A program made the translations under genes and the position numbers. The notes below the pieces were generated by a model that saw only the letters and a list, made by a program, of their open reading frames with translations, did not search any database and had not been told where the DNA came from. This document shows, one piece after another, positions 55,495 through 64,000 of a DNA stretch of 64,000 nucleotides. How positions within the stretch are numbered: the stretch's first letter is position 1; each line of letters begins with the position of its first letter. The stretch comes from Solidesulfovibrio sp. GTDB lineage: Bacteria; Desulfobacterota; Desulfovibrionia; Desulfovibrionales; Desulfovibrionaceae. The DNA lies in NCBI RefSeq assembly GCF_038562415.1, contig NZ_JBCFBA010000004.1, positions 62,001 to 126,000 on the forward strand, written 5' to 3'.

Positions 55495-56367
55495 TCAGGT
55501 GGCAAACTTCCGGGCGCCAGCCACGCAGGCGATGATCCCAAGTGTGGTTGCGAGCATCGGCCAACTTACCGTCTCGCCAAGCAGCAGCGCCGCAAGACCG
55601 AGACCGAAGAACGGTTGGAGCAGTTGCAACTGTCCCACGGCGGCGATGCCGCCAAGGGCCAGGCCGCGATACCAGAACACGAAGCCGAGCAGCATGCTGC
55701 CGATCGCAACATAGGCGAGCCCGGCCCAGGCTCCCGCGCCGACCGTTGTAAACGAGGCCGGCCTCGTGATGACGGCAAGGGGCAGCATGACAGGCAGGGC
55801 TAGCGTGAGACTCCAGGAAATGACCTGCCAACCGCCAAGTCTCCGGGACAGCCGCCCACCTTCGGCATAGCCGAGGCCGCAGACGATAATCGCAACGAGC
55901 ATCAGGAGGTCGCCTGTCCACGTGACGCCGCCTTGCCTGGTGGCATAGGCGACGACGAACAGGCTGCCGAGTGCCGCAAACAGCCAAAAGGCCGGGCGCA
56001 GCCGTTCGTCACCGCGCAAAACCCCGAAGATCGCCGTCGGGAGTGGCAATAGCCCGACAAGGACCAGGGAATGGGCGGAAGAGATGTATTGCAGGGCCAG
56101 TGCCGTCAACAACGGGAACCCGACCACCACGCCGCAGGCGATGACGACCAAGGAGGGCACATCGCGGCCCTGGGGACGCCGCTGGCGCAGCAGGGCCAGC
56201 GGCACGAGACCAAGCAGCCCGGCAACTGTTGCCCGTGCGCTGGTGAGAAAGACCGGGTCAAAGCCCTCGACTGCAACGCGGGTCGCGGGCAATGAGCCGG
56301 AAAAAATCAGCATGCCAATAAAACCACTGAGCCAGCCGTCAAAGGTCTTGTTCACGGAGCGCCTCAC
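55495..56367 (-). CDS. EamA/DMT-family permease paired with a MocR regulator
   Basis: 290-aa membrane protein with about ten helices; GFIGMLIFSGSLPATRVAVE opens it and GLGLAALLLGETVSWPML is the conserved penultimate segment. It is divergent from a MocR-type regulator gene across a 90-base gap that has an ACAATA direct repeat near 56408-56422, a likely regulator site. Such pairs often export an amino acid or derivative that the regulator senses. Confidence 0.87.
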   Translation of the reverse strand: MRRSVNKTFDGWLSGFIGMLIFSGSLPATRVAVEGFDPVFLTSARATVAGLLGLVPLALLRQRRPQGRDVPSLVVIACGVVVGFPLLTALALQYISSAHSLVLVGLLPLPTAIFGVLRGDERLRPAFWLFAALGSLFVVAYATRQGGVTWTGDLLMLVAIIVCGLGYAEGGRLSRRLGGWQVISWSLTLALPVMLPLAVITRPASFTTVGAGAWAGLAYVAIGSMLLGFVFWYRGLALGGIAAVGQLQLLQPFFGLGLAALLLGETVSWPMLATTLGIIACVAGARKFAT

Positions 56368-56457
56368 TTTCTGCCCTTGTCATGCACGCCCCCTTGATCT
56401 TCCAGGTACAATAGGACACAATACTGAATAACTGTTATGGGAATGTGAGCATTACAG

Positions 56458-57942
56458 ATGAACAGCGGCTCCGCAACCGAACGCCAAACGACGCGAATCG
56501 AGGGCGTGATGGCTTCGATCCGATCGCGGATCACGGCACGCAGCCTTCTTCCCGGGGCGCGACTGCCATCGGTACGCGTGCAGGCGAAGGCCATGAAGGT
56601 CTCCGTATCGACCGTGGTGGAAGCGTATGAACGGCTGGTTGCGGAGGGCCTTATCCACGCACAGCCCGGGTCGGGTTTTTATGTGTCAGGGCCTCTGGCG
56701 CCCCTCGCACTCGCCGAAATCGGGCCGAAGCTCGACCGGGAAGTCGATCCGCTCTGGATTTCTCGCCAAGCGCTGGAGGCGAAAGCCACGGTACTCAAAC
56801 CAGGCTGTGGCTGGCTTCCCGCAACGTGGATGTATGAAGCCGGTCTGCGTCGGGCGCTACGCGCCCTGGCTCGGGCTGATGCCGTGGCGCTGGCGGACTA
56901 TGCCCCGCCACTTGGGCTGCCGGCCTTGCGCCAGGCCCTGTCCCGGCGGATGGCGGGGCACGGCATTGAGGCCAGCCCCAGCCAGATTTTGCTGACCGAA
57001 TCCGGCACACACGCGCTCGATCTGATTTGCCGCTTTCTGCTTGAGCCAGGGGATACGGTGTTGCTGGACGATCCTTGCTATTTCAACTTTCACGCCCTGC
57101 TCAAGGCGCATCGGGTGAAGATCGCGGGTGTGCCCTACACGACTGGCGGACCGGACATCGAACGCTTCGAAGCCGCCCTGAAGACGCATGCCCCGCGGCT
57201 TTACATCACCAATTCCGCGATACAGAATCCTACCGGGGCGGAACTGTCGGCGGTGACAGCGCATAAGCTCCTCAAGCTCGCCGACCGCACCAACCTTGTA
57301 ATCGTCGAGGACGACATCTTCGCGGATTTCGAACTGTCGCCGGCACCGCGCCTGGCCGCCTTCGACGGGCTGGCGCGCGTTCTTCATATCGGCAGTTTTT
57401 CCAAGACCCTCTCCGCTGCTGCGCGTTGTGGCTACATCGCTGGGCGCCCTGATTGGATTGAAAGCCTCACGGTCCTCAAAATCGCGACGAACTTCGGAGG
57501 CGGGCGGCTGACGTCCGATCTCCTGTTGGCGGCACTCACAGACAGCGGCTATCGCAAGCACATGGAATCGGTACGGAGGCGATTGGCCGAAGCGATGGGA
57601 AAAACCCTCACGCGCCTTGCCCCCCTGGGCATAAGGCCCTGGCTCGTGCCGTCAGCCGGCATGTTTGTTTGGTGCCGGCTTCCCGAAGGCGTCAACGCCG
57701 CCGCTGTTGCGCGCATTTGTTTGAAGGATAACATAATCTTGGCACCGGGAAATACGTTCAGCCAGTCACAGACCGCCAACGGTTTTCTGCGCTTTAACGT
57801 TGCCCAATCGACAGACGAGAAGATTTTCGCAGGGATAGCCCGCGCACTTGACGCATGTGGCCGGGAGGACGCCAAAAAGGCCAGGGCCATCGGTCCTAAC
57901 CCCTTGAAATTATGGAGCCAACGAGGAGACTCGAACTCCTGA
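56458..57942 (+). CDS. MocR/PdxR-type transcriptional regulator (GntR + aminotransferase fold)
   Basis: 494-aa fusion: residues 10-80 form a GntR winged helix (LLPGARLPSVRVQAKAMKVS, YERLVAEGLIHAQPGSGFYV); residues 110-470 form a class I aminotransferase fold with AIQNPTGAELSAV and the PLP lysine in HIGSFSKTLSAAARCGYIAG. The last 20 or so residues (from KKARAIGPNPLKLW to SQRGDSNS) are read antisense from a terminator and tRNA fragment, so the native C terminus has been replaced or extended by the island junction. The domain itself seems complete. Confidence 0.87.
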   Translation: MNSGSATERQTTRIEGVMASIRSRITARSLLPGARLPSVRVQAKAMKVSVSTVVEAYERLVAEGLIHAQPGSGFYVSGPLAPLALAEIGPKLDREVDPLWISRQALEAKATVLKPGCGWLPATWMYEAGLRRALRALARADAVALADYAPPLGLPALRQALSRRMAGHGIEASPSQILLTESGTHALDLICRFLLEPGDTVLLDDPCYFNFHALLKAHRVKIAGVPYTTGGPDIERFEAALKTHAPRLYITNSAIQNPTGAELSAVTAHKLLKLADRTNLVIVEDDIFADFELSPAPRLAAFDGLARVLHIGSFSKTLSAAARCGYIAGRPDWIESLTVLKIATNFGGGRLTSDLLLAALTDSGYRKHMESVRRRLAEAMGKTLTRLAPLGIRPWLVPSAGMFVWCRLPEGVNAAAVARICLKDNIILAPGNTFSQSQTANGFLRFNVAQSTDEKIFAGIARALDACGREDAKKARAIGPNPLKLWSQRGDSNS

Positions 57943-58030
57943 CCTGCTGATTGCGAAGCCACACAAAATTTGGCTAATCAATTGATTTCATTGGTACAGC
58001 CAAATCGATTTGTTGGCGGCCAGCCAACAA
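57874..58030 (-). repeat. Direct repeat 1: tRNA-Thr-like 3' half, terminator and element end (att junction)
   Basis: Minus strand, in order: TTGTTGGC-TGGCC-GCCAACAA hairpin, about 60 bases, then GGCTTCGCAATCAGC (anticodon loop position altered to CGC), variable loop, T arm AGGAGTTCGAGTCTCCT and an acceptor strand ending GGCTCCA (57913-57960), then AAGGGGTTAGGACCGATGG..., an intrinsic terminator ending in five Ts. The 5' half of the tRNA is missing. About 88 percent alike by eye to the copy at 63529. Confidence 0.8.
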
Positions 58031-58658
58031 CATGAGATTGCACCCTCTTGAATATTTTGGCGTTTCTTTGGCTATTTTTTGGCGTTAGTGGCTGAGTGTG
58101 GAAAACCGTTCTAAAAAATCTTCTGAGTCAGGAGAAGCGGTCACTATCTCACAAACTTTACATGAAAACACGATATGGAAATTTAATTTGAAAAAGACTG
58201 TTCCTAAACATGTACGCTACGTTATTCGAAACAACACTTAAAGCATTTGCTCCTTTGCCTGACAAAGTCCTGCTTCGGTCGGCATGTTCACCTCGTGGCC
58301 CAGGAGATCGGGGACCAGGGAAGGATCCCCCCGGGGCAAGGGCCAGGTCACGGGGCTGGGCCAACTGACAGGGGAGGCCAGGGCGATTGGCAGCGCCCCC
58401 GGCCAAATCGGACATTGGGCGAGGCGGCCCTTCCTTGCGTTTTCGGGGCAAGGGCAACCCAGCCCACAGAGAGAACGTCCCTGGGCGGGGCCGTGGGGCG
58501 CGAATCCGAGAAGGCGTCGGGGAATACATTGACTTTTGCATGGAAGTTGACATGGTCTGAAAAATTTTAAGAATCCCAGTTGTGTCAAGATATTCCAGTG
58601 GTGCTTGAGCTGTCGTACAAGAGGAATCAACTCAGGGGACCTGTTGAAGGAGATGATC
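58031..58658. other. Gene-free interval after the first att junction
   Basis: About 630 bases. The first 200 are AT-rich; 58290-58500 is GC-rich and contains the second copy of the dispersed repeat also seen at 42620. No open frame here has a family match; the ribosome site AAGGAG at its end belongs to the next gene. Confidence 0.5.
58405..58490 (+). repeat. Dispersed repeat, copy B
   Basis: AATCGGACATTGGGCGAGG then CGGCCCTTCCTTGCG, matching copy A at 42620 in the same orientation over about 70 bases before diverging. Confidence 0.5.
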
Positions 58659-60734
58659 ATGGCAACTAGGGATTCAAAAAGGCTTCGTGGAATTCTACCC
58701 TGCGACGACCTGAAGATGGACATGGCCATTACCCGCCGAAACTTCATGAAATACTCCGCAGGAGTGGCCGCAGTTCTCTGTCTGAACAGGTCTATTTTCG
58801 GCTATGCCGGTACTGTTGCCAGCAGTCAGAACCCAACTTATCCGATTGATTCCAATGTCCTGACAACCAAAGACCGGGTACTGGTATTTCCCGCCATATC
58901 GCCGGGGCTCACTGCCCCTCAACTGCCCCAGATAGCGCAGTATGGCACGTACGGCTACGGAAATTATACGTTCGGCTGTGGGCTTGAAAGCGTGCATCGG
59001 ACGGATATCATGCCGCCAGGATACAGTAATAATTCACCTCAAAGACTTCGCCAGCTCTCGAGTTTTTTTTCCATCTCCGATATTCATATTACTGACAAGG
59101 AAGCTCCGAATCAGTTCATTTACAATCAACAAGCCGGTGTATACTCATATCAGAATTCATCAATCTATTCCCCCGTCATGCTGTGTACGACGCAAGTCCT
59201 CGATGCCGTCATTCAAACGATAAATGCCCTTCACAAGCAAACCCCCTTCGATTTCGGCATATCCCTTGGCGATGTATGCAATACCGCACAGCATAACGAG
59301 TTGCGATGGTATATCAACGTCATCGACGGCCAAGTCATCACGCCCTGTTCCGGCGACCATATCGGGAATGGGACCATCGACTACCAAAAGACCTTTCAGG
59401 CCGCCGGGCTCGACCCATCCATCCCCTGGTATCAGGTTCTGGGCAATCACGATCATTTCTGGCTGGGCGTCCTCCCGGTTGATGCCGAAAGCTGCCCCGA
59501 CCTTCGAGGCTCCTATACCAGCGGCTCTGTCATGGCTTCCGGATTACTCGCCCCTGCCAACAATGGGGCGTATTTCCCATGCATGTTCGACGTGTCGGCC
59601 TGCCTGGCACAGCAGACGAATTACATGGGCCTGCTCAACGGTTTGAGCGTTACCGGCGCAATTATCGACGCCGGTCCCGTTGGCGATTATTCCACGCCCC
59701 CGACGGTCCCGGCGGACAGTGATCGCTATGCGGTGACGAAAACCCAATGGATGCAGGAATTTTTCACGACCACCACGACTCCGGTCGGCCACGGCTTCAA
59801 TCTGGTCGATCCCGCCGTAAGGGCCAGCGGCTTCGCCTGTTACAGTTTCATGCCGAAGTCCAATATCCCCCTCAAGATTATCGTTCTCGACGATACCCAG
59901 TCGGATACCGACGGCTCCCACGATATCCACGGACATGGATTTCTCGACGCAGCCCGTTGGAGTTGGCTTCAGGCCGAACTTGCCGCCGGCCAGGCGGCCA
60001 ACCAGTTGATGATCGTCGCCGCCCACATACCCATCGGCGTTGCGGTCATCGGTGGCTCGACGGAATGGTGGGAGCCCACCACAGACCCGAACCACACGGA
60101 AAACAATGCCGTTACCTTGACCGGATTGGTCAACGAGCTCTGGAACACGCCAAATCTTCTTATGTGGATAGCCGGGCATCGCCATAAGAATGCGATCAAA
60201 GCGTTTCCTTCACCCGATTCAAACGCCCCTGAAAAAGGTTTCTGGCAAGTCGAAACCTCTTCTCTACGGGATTTCCCCCAACAGTTCCGCACCTTCCAGA
60301 TATATCTCAACACCGATTATACCGTCTCCATCGTTGCAACCAATGTCGATCCGGCGGTCGCCAACGGAACGCCGGCCGCGACCTCGCGTTATTACGCCAT
60401 TGCCACAGAACAGATATTGCAGAGCAACCTGACGGTCAATGGACCGAATGACGCAACCTACAATGGGTTTACTCTTGAGACCATGGATCCCAGTCGACCA
60501 CAGGACGGCAGTATGGATCCGACGATCAAATGGCCGAGCGTGACCGGATATGGTCCATTCCCTTCCTTGCAGAGCGGATTGTACGGTTCTGCCGTTAATA
60601 GCACAAATTCCTATCCATCGTACAATGCGGAGCTCTTTAAGCAATTAAGTCCGACAATGATCAGTGTTCTGAAGAAAATGTTCCCTTATGGGGGCATTGC
60701 AGGATCTGTAGACTTGCTCCTCTTGGGGCACTAG
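58659..60734 (+). CDS. Tat-exported metallophosphoesterase
   Basis: 691-aa protein. The twin-arginine signal is ITRRNFMKYSAGVAAVLCLN near residues 25-45, preceded by an unusually long basic lead. The metallophosphoesterase motifs appear in order: SISDIHITD, SLGDVCN, LGNHDHFW, VAAHIPIG and AGHRHKN, giving a two-metal site. It resembles the large TIGR03768-type metallophosphoesterases. ATG 58659 with AAGGAG is preferred; upstream in-frame codons lack a site. It acts outside the inner membrane on an unknown phosphoester. It is paired in the island with an exported phosphatase. Confidence 0.85.
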   Translation: MATRDSKRLRGILPCDDLKMDMAITRRNFMKYSAGVAAVLCLNRSIFGYAGTVASSQNPTYPIDSNVLTTKDRVLVFPAISPGLTAPQLPQIAQYGTYGYGNYTFGCGLESVHRTDIMPPGYSNNSPQRLRQLSSFFSISDIHITDKEAPNQFIYNQQAGVYSYQNSSIYSPVMLCTTQVLDAVIQTINALHKQTPFDFGISLGDVCNTAQHNELRWYINVIDGQVITPCSGDHIGNGTIDYQKTFQAAGLDPSIPWYQVLGNHDHFWLGVLPVDAESCPDLRGSYTSGSVMASGLLAPANNGAYFPCMFDVSACLAQQTNYMGLLNGLSVTGAIIDAGPVGDYSTPPTVPADSDRYAVTKTQWMQEFFTTTTTPVGHGFNLVDPAVRASGFACYSFMPKSNIPLKIIVLDDTQSDTDGSHDIHGHGFLDAARWSWLQAELAAGQAANQLMIVAAHIPIGVAVIGGSTEWWEPTTDPNHTENNAVTLTGLVNELWNTPNLLMWIAGHRHKNAIKAFPSPDSNAPEKGFWQVETSSLRDFPQQFRTFQIYLNTDYTVSIVATNVDPAVANGTPAATSRYYAIATEQILQSNLTVNGPNDATYNGFTLETMDPSRPQDGSMDPTIKWPSVTGYGPFPSLQSGLYGSAVNSTNSYPSYNAELFKQLSPTMISVLKKMFPYGGIAGSVDLLLLGH

Positions 60735-61174
60735 GGGCGGGTTTTGGCACGGCTAGCCGCCGATGGATACATACGTGCGCGACAGATCGCACAGGTTGAC
60801 ACATCTATTGGCGGCAAAATGCGCATCCGATTCCTGAACTTAGCCGACAGTTCTTTATATTCGGATTGATTACGGACAATGCTAGGCACAAATTGACATC
60901 GAGGCACCCTTTTGCCTTCGATCAGATTGATTTGCAAGAGACCAGCAGGCTCAACCAGAAGACAGGCTATCACCAAGTGGCAACATTTCATGGCCGCAAC
61001 AAACAGCTACACTTGAATATACCGTAGCAAGTTGTCATCAATATTATAATCGCACATGACGAGTGTCACTTTAACCCAGAGGCTAACACTATTCCAGACA
61101 GCAATACGATCACGCCTGACAACTTTGGCAAATAATTTCATACGAAAGCAGGTCACCCCGAAAAGGAGTTTCGA
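60735..61174. other. Gene-free interval of 440 bases
   Basis: Lies between the two exported phosphatase genes. No credible open frame. The ending AAAGGAGTTTCGA is the ribosome site of the following gene. The interval suggests that the two genes are transcribed separately, with a promoter here that I cannot pinpoint. Confidence 0.45.
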
Positions 61175-63148
61175 ATGCTTGCGGCAACAAGGCCCACTGC
61201 GAGAGTATATTTACAACATATTGTCATATTAATGATATTGCTCTTCTCTTCTTCTGCACAGGCACAGCAAATCATTGCGACTCCTTTTTTAACGACAGCA
61301 GAAAATTTTAGAGACTTGGCCGGAATTTCTGTCAGCTATGGGGGGACAGGATTCGCCAACACGACCAGCAACTTTGGAGTGATGCGAACTGGCATTTTTT
61401 ATCGTTCCAATGTCCTGAATCTCGACACGACGGATTGGACCACTCTTTCGTCCTTACATATCGGCCGGGATATCGATTTGCGCACGCCCACGGAGATCAG
61501 TGCAACTCCAGACAAAGTGCCGGCTGGAGCCCTTTACACCAAAGTCAACATCTTTGGCACGTCAAGTCCGCCAGCCATCGTTCCTACGAACGCGACCCTC
61601 GCGTCCATACTCAGCATGGGACAAGACGGCTACCGTACTTTTGTAACCGATCCTGTCGAACGAATGGGCTTTCGCACTGTCCTTCTCACCTTGGCGCATG
61701 ACACGGGTCCCGACCTCTTCCACTGTTCGGATGGCAAAGACCGCACGGGATGGACCGCCGCCATCTTGGAAAGTATCGCGGGCGTGTCATCAACAACCCT
61801 AATGAACGACTACCTTGCTTCCAACAACTATCTATCTGGCATCATAAATTCAGAAACTGCAGCCATTGCGGCGTCGGTTCCAGGACTAAATGGCGTCAAT
61901 CTTACCCCATTGCTCGGGGTAGATCCAAGTTATCTCCAGGCAGCGCTTGATCAAGTGAATGCTTCTTATGGTTCCATGTATGGCTACCTTATACAAGGCC
62001 TCGGGCTCAGCCTCGAGGATATCTATGTCTTGCGGGCCAAGATGGTCGACTACCTTATTCTGCCTGGTCAAAACATGCTTAGCGGCAATGCCGCGTCCGG
62101 GGCTGTTTTTTTAAACAGGTTACAAAGTTCTTCCTTGTCCGGGCAGTACACGTCCTACAATTTCTATTTGCAGTCGTCCATCGACGAGGGCACGCTTGGC
62201 GGCGTTCCGGGCCAAGTCGGCGGCCAAGTACATGCCGATGCGGCTTCGTATCTCTTGCGCCAACCCCAATGGATCGACAACGCGATTTCGGCCTATACGA
62301 ACAGCCAAGATCTTCAAGAAGGCCAAAGTCGTGTCTGGCTGACAGGCCTCGGGGGCGGCTTCTGGTCCGAGGGAAGGACGGGCATTTCCCGCAGCTCAGA
62401 ATACAATGCCGGATCGGTCATCGGCATCACCTATCGCGGGAGTGAGCGCGCGAGTGCCAATATGGGCATCGGCTATAACTGGGGCTCGGTCGAAAGCGCC
62501 GGGGCTACTGCCACGGTTAATACGATTTTTGCTACTGTCGGTGGACGATACGGATTTTCGACACTGGAAACCGGGCCTTACGTGAGCGTGCGCGCGGATG
62601 GCGGCTATGTCGACTACCAAAGCAGCCGTCCGCTTGCCGGCGGCATGGGGACGGCCACAGGGCACACCAATGGTGGTCTTTTCAGCGGCACCGCCGGGCT
62701 GGGCGATGTATTGCGCCTTGCCCCTTTGACAATCACACCCCAGATCGGACTTCGCGTCACCAGTGAAACCCTTGCCGGGTTCAATGAAAGCGGCAGCGAG
62801 CTCGCACTGGGTGTCCATGGCCTCGACCATACGCTTTCCAGCCTCCTGATCGATCTGGACCTGTGCCTTGACCGACAAGCATTGGGAAGCTGGACCATAG
62901 CCCCCGCCGTAACGCTTGGTTACGAGCGAGCACTCGGCAATCCGCAAATCGAAAGCATAGCAACGCGCTATGGGTATGCCGTCAGCCAGAAGTCTGCTTT
63001 CGATAGTCAGGACCTCATGAAAGCCGGCCTGAGCATCACCGCCCAGCACAACGCTTTCACCGTCACGGCCAAAGCAAACGGCATTATCGGCGACGGATCA
63101 GGAAGCGCCGGTATTAGCGGCCAGTTCGCGCTGAGCTACAGCTTCTAG
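61175..63148 (+). CDS. Tyrosine-phosphatase / autotransporter fusion protein
   Basis: 657-aa protein with a Sec signal (cleavage after SSAQA near residue 31). Residues 35-300 form a Tyr_phosphatase3-type domain: NFRDLAGISVSYGGTGF at the start and the P-loop LFHCSDGKDRTGWTAA with Cys184 and Arg190 (CX5R). Residues about 380-657 are an autotransporter beta-barrel: alternating strands (VWLTGLGGGFWSEGRTGI, YRGSERASANMGIGYNWG) ending in the outer-membrane signature ISGQFALSYSF with terminal Phe. So a phosphatase is expected to be displayed on, or released from, the cell surface. AAAGGAG precedes the ATG. Confidence 0.87.
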   Translation: MLAATRPTARVYLQHIVILMILLFSSSAQAQQIIATPFLTTAENFRDLAGISVSYGGTGFANTTSNFGVMRTGIFYRSNVLNLDTTDWTTLSSLHIGRDIDLRTPTEISATPDKVPAGALYTKVNIFGTSSPPAIVPTNATLASILSMGQDGYRTFVTDPVERMGFRTVLLTLAHDTGPDLFHCSDGKDRTGWTAAILESIAGVSSTTLMNDYLASNNYLSGIINSETAAIAASVPGLNGVNLTPLLGVDPSYLQAALDQVNASYGSMYGYLIQGLGLSLEDIYVLRAKMVDYLILPGQNMLSGNAASGAVFLNRLQSSSLSGQYTSYNFYLQSSIDEGTLGGVPGQVGGQVHADAASYLLRQPQWIDNAISAYTNSQDLQEGQSRVWLTGLGGGFWSEGRTGISRSSEYNAGSVIGITYRGSERASANMGIGYNWGSVESAGATATVNTIFATVGGRYGFSTLETGPYVSVRADGGYVDYQSSRPLAGGMGTATGHTNGGLFSGTAGLGDVLRLAPLTITPQIGLRVTSETLAGFNESGSELALGVHGLDHTLSSLLIDLDLCLDRQALGSWTIAPAVTLGYERALGNPQIESIATRYGYAVSQKSAFDSQDLMKAGLSITAQHNAFTVTAKANGIIGDGSGSAGISGQFALSYSF

Positions 63149-63528
63149 GGAAAAAGGATGCACAACTCGTTGACTACAAATGGAGGACTCTCGAATTTCA
63201 GCCCTCCCCACCGCGCAGCCCTCTGCGCATTGTGCAGCGCCTCACCACGCCCTCATTTTCCGGCTCATTTCGCCCGTGGCCCGGCCCAGCCCGGTGCTCA
63301 AAAATTTCAAATTTCGACAAATTCGGCGCATCCCACTGAAATCGCAGACGATCTACTCGAGATACGCGTTCAAAATCGTTCAAATTCTTTCAACATGCTG
63401 AAATTATTAACTATTCCAGAACATCAGCACCGACGCACGGGCAAGGCGGGACAAAAGGGCCGAGGGGGGGGATTGCGGATAAATCGGGTCCGCCAACGAT
63501 GCCAACAGGCATGGCCCGCTGAAAAACG
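63149..63528. other. Gene-free interval of 380 bases
   Basis: Between the autotransporter gene and the second att junction. Short open frames have no family match. A GATGCC/GGCAT pair near 63498-63513 is the only local structure noticed. Confidence 0.4.
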
Positions 63529-63685
63529 AAAAAGGGGCCAGGACCATCGGTCCTAACCCCTTGAAATTATGGAGCCAGCAAGGAGACTCGAACTCCTGAC
63601 CTGCTGATTACGAAGCCACAAACTATGGCTAATCAGTTGATTTTATTGGCACAGCCAACTTGATTTGTTGGCGGCCAGCCAACAA
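63529..63685 (-). repeat. Direct repeat 2: tRNA-Thr(CGU)-like 3' half, terminator and element end (att junction)
   Basis: Same order as the copy at 57874. Minus strand from 63617: GGCTTCGTAATCAGC gives loop TTCGTAA with anticodon CGU, then AGGTC, T arm AGGAGTTCGAGTCTCCT, acceptor strand TGCTGGC and TCCA. The expected 5' anticodon strand GCTGA is absent. Downstream AGGACCGATGGTCCT plus GGCCCC and five Ts (63529-63562) is a strong intrinsic terminator. The hairpin TTGTTGGC/GCCAACAA at 63665-63685 is shared with copy 1. Confidence 0.82.
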
Positions 63686-63808
63686 AATAACCCCGAGCAA
63701 AATTGAGTAGTTGGCGCTCTTTTGGTAATTTTGACTTGCCTAAAAAACGCAGGCTGCGGCGATTTTAAAATGGTTCCAATTGAAGAGGCCTGCAGTAGAG
63801 TACACTTT

Positions 63809-64000
63809 CTATTGAATACAACACTTTTTGTACTTTTTTCCACTACCACATGGACACTGGTCGTTACGCCCAACTTTTTTGCCCTTAATAACGGGTCTAT
63901 TTTTTGGAAGATTATGTTGTGGAACGGGACGGGGATAGGCACCTTCATGAAGCATTCCCCCCAAAAAGAAAGCCTCGTACGTTCCTTTGTCTTTCAATTC
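63809..64000 (-). CDS. SEC-C motif protein, partial (cut by window end)
   Basis: The last 63 codons of a protein whose start lies beyond 64000. The C terminus [18 protein letters not shown] is a textbook SEC-C zinc-binding motif ([13 protein letters not shown]), found at the end of SecA and of many small nucleic-acid or defence-associated proteins. The preceding sequence ([20 protein letters not shown]) is not diagnostic. The sequence is AT-rich and lies on the far side of the second att repeat, so it probably belongs to another island unit. Confidence 0.8.
   Translation of the reverse strand, partial: ELKDKGTYEAFFLGGMLHEGAYPRPVPQHNLPKNRPVIKGKKVGRNDQCPCGSGKKYKKCCIQ

Noticed and set aside
57913-57960. 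A functional tRNA gene
   Set aside because: Only the anticodon 3' strand, T arm and acceptor 3' strand are present; the 5' half is missing here and at 63570-63617.

Overview
The window reads as chromosome of a GC-rich sulfate-reducing deltaproteobacterium, most likely Desulfovibrionaceae (Solidesulfovibrio/Desulfovibrio type). That placement is inferred from gene content: a split glycine decarboxylase, a glycyl-radical diol dehydratase, nickel-pincer cofactor genes, a YeiH-type exporter and many sigma-54 activators and two-component systems. It was not tested by phylogeny. No rRNA, complete tRNA or CRISPR array is visible.

Layout. 1-4.5 kb: end of a glycine cleavage operon (gcvH, gcvPA, gcvPB, lpdA). 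4.6-7.7 kb: a Tat-exported ATC-hydrolase-family protein, maf, and glyA behind a clear ZTP (pfl) riboswitch. 7.7-17.7 kb: a NarL-type two-component pair, a stand-alone FMN glutamate-synthase-like protein, small unknown genes, a DMT permease, CYTH and transglutaminase-like proteins, a GAF/sigma-54 activator and bioB. 18-27.5 kb: one tightly packed operon that imports 2-aminoethylphosphonate (phnS, phnT, fused phnU/V), degrades it (phnW, phnX, a PbfA-like lyase) and also encodes ethanolamine ammonia-lyase (eutB, eutC); all routes converge on acetaldehyde and ammonia. 27.8-30.4 kb: a more AT-rich pair, a long coiled-coil protein and a response regulator with a degenerate GGDEF domain. 31-34 kb: larC-larE-larB without larA. 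34-36 kb: an iron-sulfur aldo/keto reductase and a LysE exporter. 36.4-42.4 kb: a glycerol/propanediol-dehydratase-like glycyl radical enzyme, its activase, a NarL-type regulator and a sensor kinase with a PocR domain, together a plausible diol-sensing and diol-using unit.

42.4-45.7 kb is an acquired-looking AT-rich patch with one secreted protein of unknown function and a decapitated sigma-54 activator. 45.8-51.5 kb is an operon (YeiH exporter, 32-aa membrane peptide, Usp, PhnD-like binding protein, sensor kinase, NtrC-type regulator) preceded by a near-consensus sigma-54 promoter and upstream palindromes that are likely sites for the regulator encoded at its end. 51.8-57.9 kb: an AcfC-like binding protein, a TetR/FMN-reductase pair with palindromic operators, an ECF sigma/anti-sigma pair, and a DMT permease/MocR regulator pair.

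57.9-64 kb looks like a genomic island. Two direct repeats of about 157 bp (57874 and 63529), each carrying the 3' half of a tRNA-Thr(CGU)-like gene plus its terminator, bracket a Tat-exported metallophosphoesterase and a tyrosine-phosphatase/autotransporter fusion. A second island unit appears to begin at 63.7 kb with a SEC-C protein cut by the window end.
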